Translations under genes and position numbers: made by a program | Source of the DNA: Propionibacteriales bacterium | GTDB lineage: Bacteria > Actinomycetota > Actinomycetes > Propionibacteriales > Propionibacteriaceae | Reading direction: 5' to 3' | Length of the DNA stretch: 9,005 nucleotides | NCBI GenBank assembly: GCA_030453285.1 | Contig: JAKDKP010000056.1 | Span: 1-9,005, forward strand | Shown: piece by piece, positions 6,516-9,005 of the stretch | Position numbering within the stretch: position 1 is the stretch's first letter | Layout: each line of letters starts with the position of its first letter | The notes under the pieces: model-generated | Database searches by the model: none | What the model was told of the DNA's origin: nothing | What the model saw: the letters and a program-made list of their open reading frames with translations, nothing else

Positions 6516-8431
6516 CGAACGCGCGGCAGTGACTCCTGATGGGCGGTATCCCCGGCGGCCGACACGTGCTCGACGGCGAACCGGGCAATGTACTGCTTGG
6601 TGAGGCCGATCTTGGTGAGCACCTCCGAACGGCTGCCGTGATCGAGAAAGGTCTGCGGGATTCCGAACTCGCGGACCCGCACGTCAACGCCGCGTTGCCG
6701 CATCTCCTGGGACAACCGGGCCCCACAACCGCCGACCACACCGTTGTCCTCGATGGTGATCACCAGTTCGTGGCGAGCGGCCAACCTGATCAAGGACTCG
6801 TTCACCGGCAGCGACCAGACCGGATCGACCACCCGAACACCGATCCCCTCGGCCGCCAGCAGGTCGGCCACCTCCAGGGCGGCACCGGCCATCTGGCCGT
6901 ACGCGACCAGCAGCACCTGGTCGTGACCGACCTCGTACAACACGTCGACGCCGTTCTCGGTACGAAGCGCGTCAATGTCGTCGGGCAGCGGCTCCTTGGA
7001 GAATCGGATCACCGAGGGGGCGTCATCAATCCCGACCGAGGTCTCCAGCGCCTCGGCCAGCCGCCGGCCGTCACGCGGTGCGGTCAGGTGCAGTCCCGGC
7101 ACGACCTGCAGGATCGACATGTCCCACATGCCGTTGTGGCTGGCCCCGTCGGTCCCGGTCACGCCGGCCCGATCCAGCACGAAGGTGACACCGCACCGGT
7201 GCAGCGCCACATCCATCAGCACCTGGTCGAAGGCACGGTTGAGGAAGGTCGCGTACAGGGCCACCACCGGGTGCAGCCCGCCCATGGCCATCCCGGCGGC
7301 AGAGGTGACCGCATGCTGTTCGGCGATCCCGACGTCGTACGTACGATCTCCGAACTGCGCGGCGAAGGCGGCCAGTCCGACCGGGTGCAGCATGGCTGCG
7401 GTGATCGCGACCACGTCCTCGTGTCGTCGCCCGATCTCGACCATCTCGCGCGAGAAGGCGGAGGTCCACGTCTCGGTGGTGCTGGCGCTGAGGGGCTCGC
7501 CGGTCTCGGCGTTGATCTTGCCCACCGAGTGGAACTGGTCCTCCTCGTTGTCGATCGCGGCCTGGAAGCCGTGGCCCTTCTGGGTGATGCAGTGCACCAG
7601 GACCGGGCCGCCGTACTGGCGAGCCTGCAACAGGGCGCGCTCAACCTGGCCGACATCGTGCCCGTCGATCGGTCCGACGTACTTCAGGCCGAGGTCGGAG
7701 AACAGCCCCTGCGGCGCCAGGATGTCCTTGAGCCCGATCTTGATCCCGTGCAGCATCTCGTAGGCGGCCTGCCCCACCAGGGGCGTACGGCTCACATTGC
7801 GCCGGACCAGGTCCAGCACCGGCTCGTACTTGGGATTGGTCCGCAGGTCGTTGAGGTAGTTGGCCAGACCGCCGACGGTGGGGCTGTACGAGCGTCCGTT
7901 GTCGTTGACCACCATCACCAGCGGCAGTTCCCGGTTGCCGGCGATGTTGTTCAGGGCTTCCCAGGCCATCCCGCCGGTGAGAGCCCCATCCCCGATCAGG
8001 GCAACGACCCGGCGATCGGAGCCTTCGGGTTCGCGGCGTTGCATGGCCTTGGCCAGACCGTCTCCGTACGACAAGGCGGTGGAGGCGTGCGAGTTCTCCA
8101 CCCAGTCATGCGCCGACTCCGACCTGCTGGGGTATCCCGACAGCCCGCCGGCCTGCTTGAGGTGCTCGAAGCCGGCCTGCCGTCCGGTGAGGATCTTGTG
8201 CACATAGCTCTGGTGGCCGGTGTCGAAGATGAACGGATCGTCGGGTGAGGAGAAAACTCGATGCATGGCCAGCGTCAGCTCGACCACACCGAGGTTCGGA
8301 CCCAGGTGACCACCGGTGCGGCTCACGTGCTCGATCAGGAAAACCCGAATCTCACCGGCCAGCTGCGACACCTGCTCGTTCGTCAACGTGCGGAGATCCC
8401 GCGGTCCGGCAATCTGTTCCAACAAGGCCAT
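6512..8431 (-). CDS. dxs: 1-deoxy-D-xylulose-5-phosphate synthase
   Basis: The 639-residue thiamine-diphosphate enzyme condenses pyruvate and glyceraldehyde 3-phosphate to DXP, the first step of the MEP isoprenoid pathway and a source for thiamine and pyridoxal cofactors. The N-terminal domain has [13 protein letters not shown] (41-53), [11 protein letters not shown] (69-79), ENSHAS (112-117), and the TPP/Mg motif [16 protein letters not shown] (147-162), with D148 and N178 (in NDNG) as likely metal ligands. The central transketolase-like domain carries [15 protein letters not shown] with catalytic E371, and [20 protein letters not shown] (420-439). The C-terminal domain runs from about 500 and includes [10 protein letters not shown]. 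The SHNGMWDMS form, in place of the THHG-FD form of E. coli, is usual in actinobacteria. ATG 8431 gives the typical [13 protein letters not shown] start. No Shine-Dalgarno precedes it. The gene lies 24 bp after the stop of the 132-residue gene and may be cotranscribed with it. Confidence 0.98.
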   Translation of the reverse strand: MALLEQIAGPRDLRTLTNEQVSQLAGEIRVFLIEHVSRTGGHLGPNLGVVELTLAMHRVFSSPDDPFIFDTGHQSYVHKILTGRQAGFEHLKQAGGLSGYPSRSESAHDWVENSHASTALSYGDGLAKAMQRREPEGSDRRVVALIGDGALTGGMAWEALNNIAGNRELPLVMVVNDNGRSYSPTVGGLANYLNDLRTNPKYEPVLDLVRRNVSRTPLVGQAAYEMLHGIKIGLKDILAPQGLFSDLGLKYVGPIDGHDVGQVERALLQARQYGGPVLVHCITQKGHGFQAAIDNEEDQFHSVGKINAETGEPLSASTTETWTSAFSREMVEIGRRHEDVVAITAAMLHPVGLAAFAAQFGDRTYDVGIAEQHAVTSAAGMAMGGLHPVVALYATFLNRAFDQVLMDVALHRCGVTFVLDRAGVTGTDGASHNGMWDMSILQVVPGLHLTAPRDGRRLAEALETSVGIDDAPSVIRFSKEPLPDDIDALRTENGVDVLYEVGHDQVLLVAYGQMAGAALEVADLLAAEGIGVRVVDPVWSLPVNESLIRLAARHELVITIEDNGVVGGCGARLSQEMRQRGVDVRVREFGIPQTFLDHGSRSEVLTKIGLTKQYIARFAVEHVSAAGDTAHQESLPRVR

Positions 8432-8438
8432 GGCGGCC

Positions 8439-8444
8439 AGTTTA
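8439..8444 (-). promoter_or_regulatory. Candidate -10 box for a leaderless dxs transcript
   Basis: The 24-bp gap before dxs lacks a Shine-Dalgarno but contains TAAACT on the minus strand, a good TAnnnT -10 match, ending 7 bases before the ATG. Transcription would then start at or one base before the dxs ATG. I find no convincing -35 at 16-19 bp, so this is a weak call; a -10 alone can suffice in actinobacterial leaderless promoters. Confidence 0.35.
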
Positions 8445-8455
8445 CGCGCCGGCTC

Positions 8456-8854
8456 TCACAACTTGCGGATGAACACCCTCCCCCGCAGTGCCTCCTCCAC
8501 CAGGGCCACCGCCCGCCGGGTCCGGACCAGCCGGGCGCTCTGTTCGGACCAGGCATCGGCGGCGGACTCGACCACCTCGACACCGACGTGTCCGGCCAAC
8601 GCCGTCCGCACACCAGCCAGACCGCCCTTGGCCGCCTCGTACTGCCCCTCCACGAACTCCGCGGCAAATCGCGCCAGCACGACCGGGTGTCGGCGCAGCA
8701 CCGGATAGGCCCGAAAGTCGGGTGGGCAGCAGTCCAGCAGGAACGCCACCGCAGTTGACTCCCAGTCCGGGGCGCCCGGTGGGCGCACCTGATCCGGCCA
8801 CCCCGGCGGCGTGTGGATCGTGGTCGGCATCCTCGGTTCGGTCAACGTCGGCAT
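8456..8854 (-). CDS. Conserved-looking hypothetical protein, 132 residues, possibly SOS-controlled
   Basis: I cannot name this family with certainty, though the sequence resembles uncharacterised actinobacterial proteins I associate with the segments THTPPGWP-like and LVEEALRGR-like. The N-terminus is Pro-rich (MPTLTEPRMPTTIHTPPGWP, then RPPGAPDWES). From about residue 33 it looks helical: a hydrophobic stretch with two cysteines (FLLDCCPPDFRAYPVLRRHP), amphipathic helices, then SEQSARLVRTRRAVALVEEA, ending RVFIRKL. No signal peptide, membrane segment, metal-binding cluster or nuclease motif is visible. Codon third positions are strongly G/C and a good ribosome site precedes it, so it is very likely a real gene. 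ATG 8854 is chosen because GAGGAG ends 6 bases before it; an internal ATG at 8830 is the alternative. An SOS-box palindrome lies 20 bp upstream and dxs 24 bp downstream. Its role, including any DNA-damage role, is unproven. Confidence 0.85.
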   Translation of the reverse strand: MPTLTEPRMPTTIHTPPGWPDQVRPPGAPDWESTAVAFLLDCCPPDFRAYPVLRRHPVVLARFAAEFVEGQYEAAKGGLAGVRTALAGHVGVEVVESAADAWSEQSARLVRTRRAVALVEEALRGRVFIRKL

Positions 8855-8860
8855 GAGCTA

Positions 8861-8866
8861 CTCCTC
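8861..8866 (-). promoter_or_regulatory. Ribosome binding site of the 132-residue gene
   Basis: GAGGAG on the minus strand, with 6 bases between it and ATG 8854. It is the best-formed Shine-Dalgarno in the window and decides the start over the internal ATG at 8830. Confidence 0.75.
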
Positions 8867-8874
8867 TCGGGCGA

Positions 8875-8890
8875 TCGAACAGATGTTCGA
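8875..8890. promoter_or_regulatory. LexA (SOS) box
   Basis: TCGAAC-AGAT-GTTCGA (plus strand) is a perfect match to the Gram-positive/actinobacterial LexA consensus CGAAC-N4-GTTCG, including the flanking T and A that mycobacterial boxes favour. One further matched base pair on each side (A8874, T8891) makes an 18-bp palindrome with 8-bp arms and a 2-bp centre. It lies 20 bp upstream of the start of the 132-residue minus-strand gene and could also serve a divergent plus-strand gene beginning near or beyond the window edge. Repression by LexA and induction by DNA damage follow from the motif match and are not shown directly. Confidence 0.75.
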
Positions 8891-8895
8891 TTTCA

Positions 8896-8924
8896 ATTGT
8901 GCGTCGAACCTTCTGGTTCCGCAA
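8896..8924 (-). promoter_or_regulatory. Candidate promoter of the 132-residue gene
   Basis: On the minus strand TTGCGG (8924-8919) is followed after 17 bp by CACAAT (8901-8896), a moderate -10. The predicted start, near 8889, falls inside the SOS box, where LexA would block initiation. The hexamers are only moderate matches; TTGAAA at 8896-8891 is a better -35 but has no acceptable -10 at the right distance. Confidence 0.3.
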
Positions 8925-8966
8925 GCCCCACCGCGTGAAGGGGCCTGTCGCGGAGAGCCCGGCTGC

Positions 8967-8972
8967 TAACGT
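8967..8972 (+). promoter_or_regulatory. Possible -10 box for a plus-strand gene beyond the right edge
   Basis: TGCTAACGT at 8964-8972 contains TAACGT, a TAnnnT hexamer with an extended-type TG one base upstream, predicting a start near 8979. The -35 region is weak. The last 107 bases are also open in frame 1 from GTG 8899, GTG 8935 or GTG 8971 (the last reading MTRWSDPRYNP), with GGAGAG at 8952-8957, 13 bases before GTG 8971. I cannot decide whether a coding region begins inside the window, so none is called. Confidence 0.25.
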
Positions 8973-9005
8973 GACCCGTTGGTCAGACCCCCGCTACAAC
9001 CCCTG

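Noticed and set aside
5518..6603. A 361-codon open frame on the plus strand opposite the permease
   Set aside because: Its composition (Asp, His, Gln and Arg in place of hydrophobic runs) is what the reverse complement of membrane-protein codons gives. No motif supports it.
6539..8248. A 569-codon open frame on the plus strand opposite dxs
   Set aside because: Antisense shadow of a fully recognisable dxs; the translation is His/Gln/Gly-rich without any family motif.
8906..8919. Second inverted repeat, GAACC-TTCT-GGTTC, near the SOS box
   Set aside because: As a LexA site its GAAC/GTTC half-sites are two bases too far apart (six central bases rather than four), and the outer bases do not match. 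It may be chance or an unrelated weak hairpin.
8899..9005. A coding region beginning at GTG 8899, 8935 or 8971 and leaving the window
   Set aside because: The frame is open with G/C-rich third positions, but at most 35 codons are visible, no start has a well-placed ribosome site, another frame is also open from TTG 8979, and I recognise no family.
1..9005. tRNA, rRNA, CRISPR arrays, insertion sequences, riboswitches or a prophage segment
   Set aside because: No tRNA-like or repeat-spacer structure, transposase motif or terminal repeats were seen, and coding covers nearly the whole window. No gap exceeds about 150 bases, leaving no room for an unexplained island.

Overview
The window is about two-thirds G+C, rich in GTG starts, and encodes only chromosomal housekeeping-type genes. 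The DUF3000–RNase D–fadA–fadB string, the actinobacterial-style FadA active site (MCAGAM), a TCGAAC-N4-GTTCGA SOS box and possible leaderless promoters all point to an actinobacterium. The very frequent CGTACG word would fit Propionibacteriaceae or Nocardioidaceae, but genus and species cannot be fixed from the sequence. I see no rRNA, tRNA, IS element, CRISPR array, phage gene or attachment site.

Left half, plus strand. The window opens inside the last 66 codons of a DUF3000-family protein, which overlaps by 4 bp (GTGA) an RNase D-like 3'-5' exoribonuclease with an HRDC domain. After a 53-bp gap holding a good promoter and a small palindrome comes fadA (thiolase), which overlaps fadB (enoyl-CoA hydratase / 3-hydroxyacyl-CoA dehydrogenase) by 4 bp, again GTGA. 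FadA and FadB together cover the last three steps of each beta-oxidation round: hydration, oxidation and thiolysis. fadB ends at a strong hairpin that also serves as the end of the convergent minus-strand genes.

Right half, minus strand, read right to left. A 132-residue conserved-looking protein of unknown function (8456-8854) is followed after 24 bp by dxs, the entry enzyme of the MEP isoprenoid pathway. After another 58 bp comes an APC-family (CAT-type) amino acid permease that runs up to the shared terminator. A candidate promoter for the permease overlaps the dxs stop codon.

Right edge. Upstream of the 132-residue gene lies a perfect 16-bp palindrome matching the Gram-positive/actinobacterial LexA (SOS) box. 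It sits between that gene and whatever begins on the plus strand at or beyond position 9005. I do not see a clearly new biological system here. The most interesting signals are regulatory: the SOS box before the unknown gene and dxs, and the palindrome-bearing, apparently leaderless promoter of fadAB.
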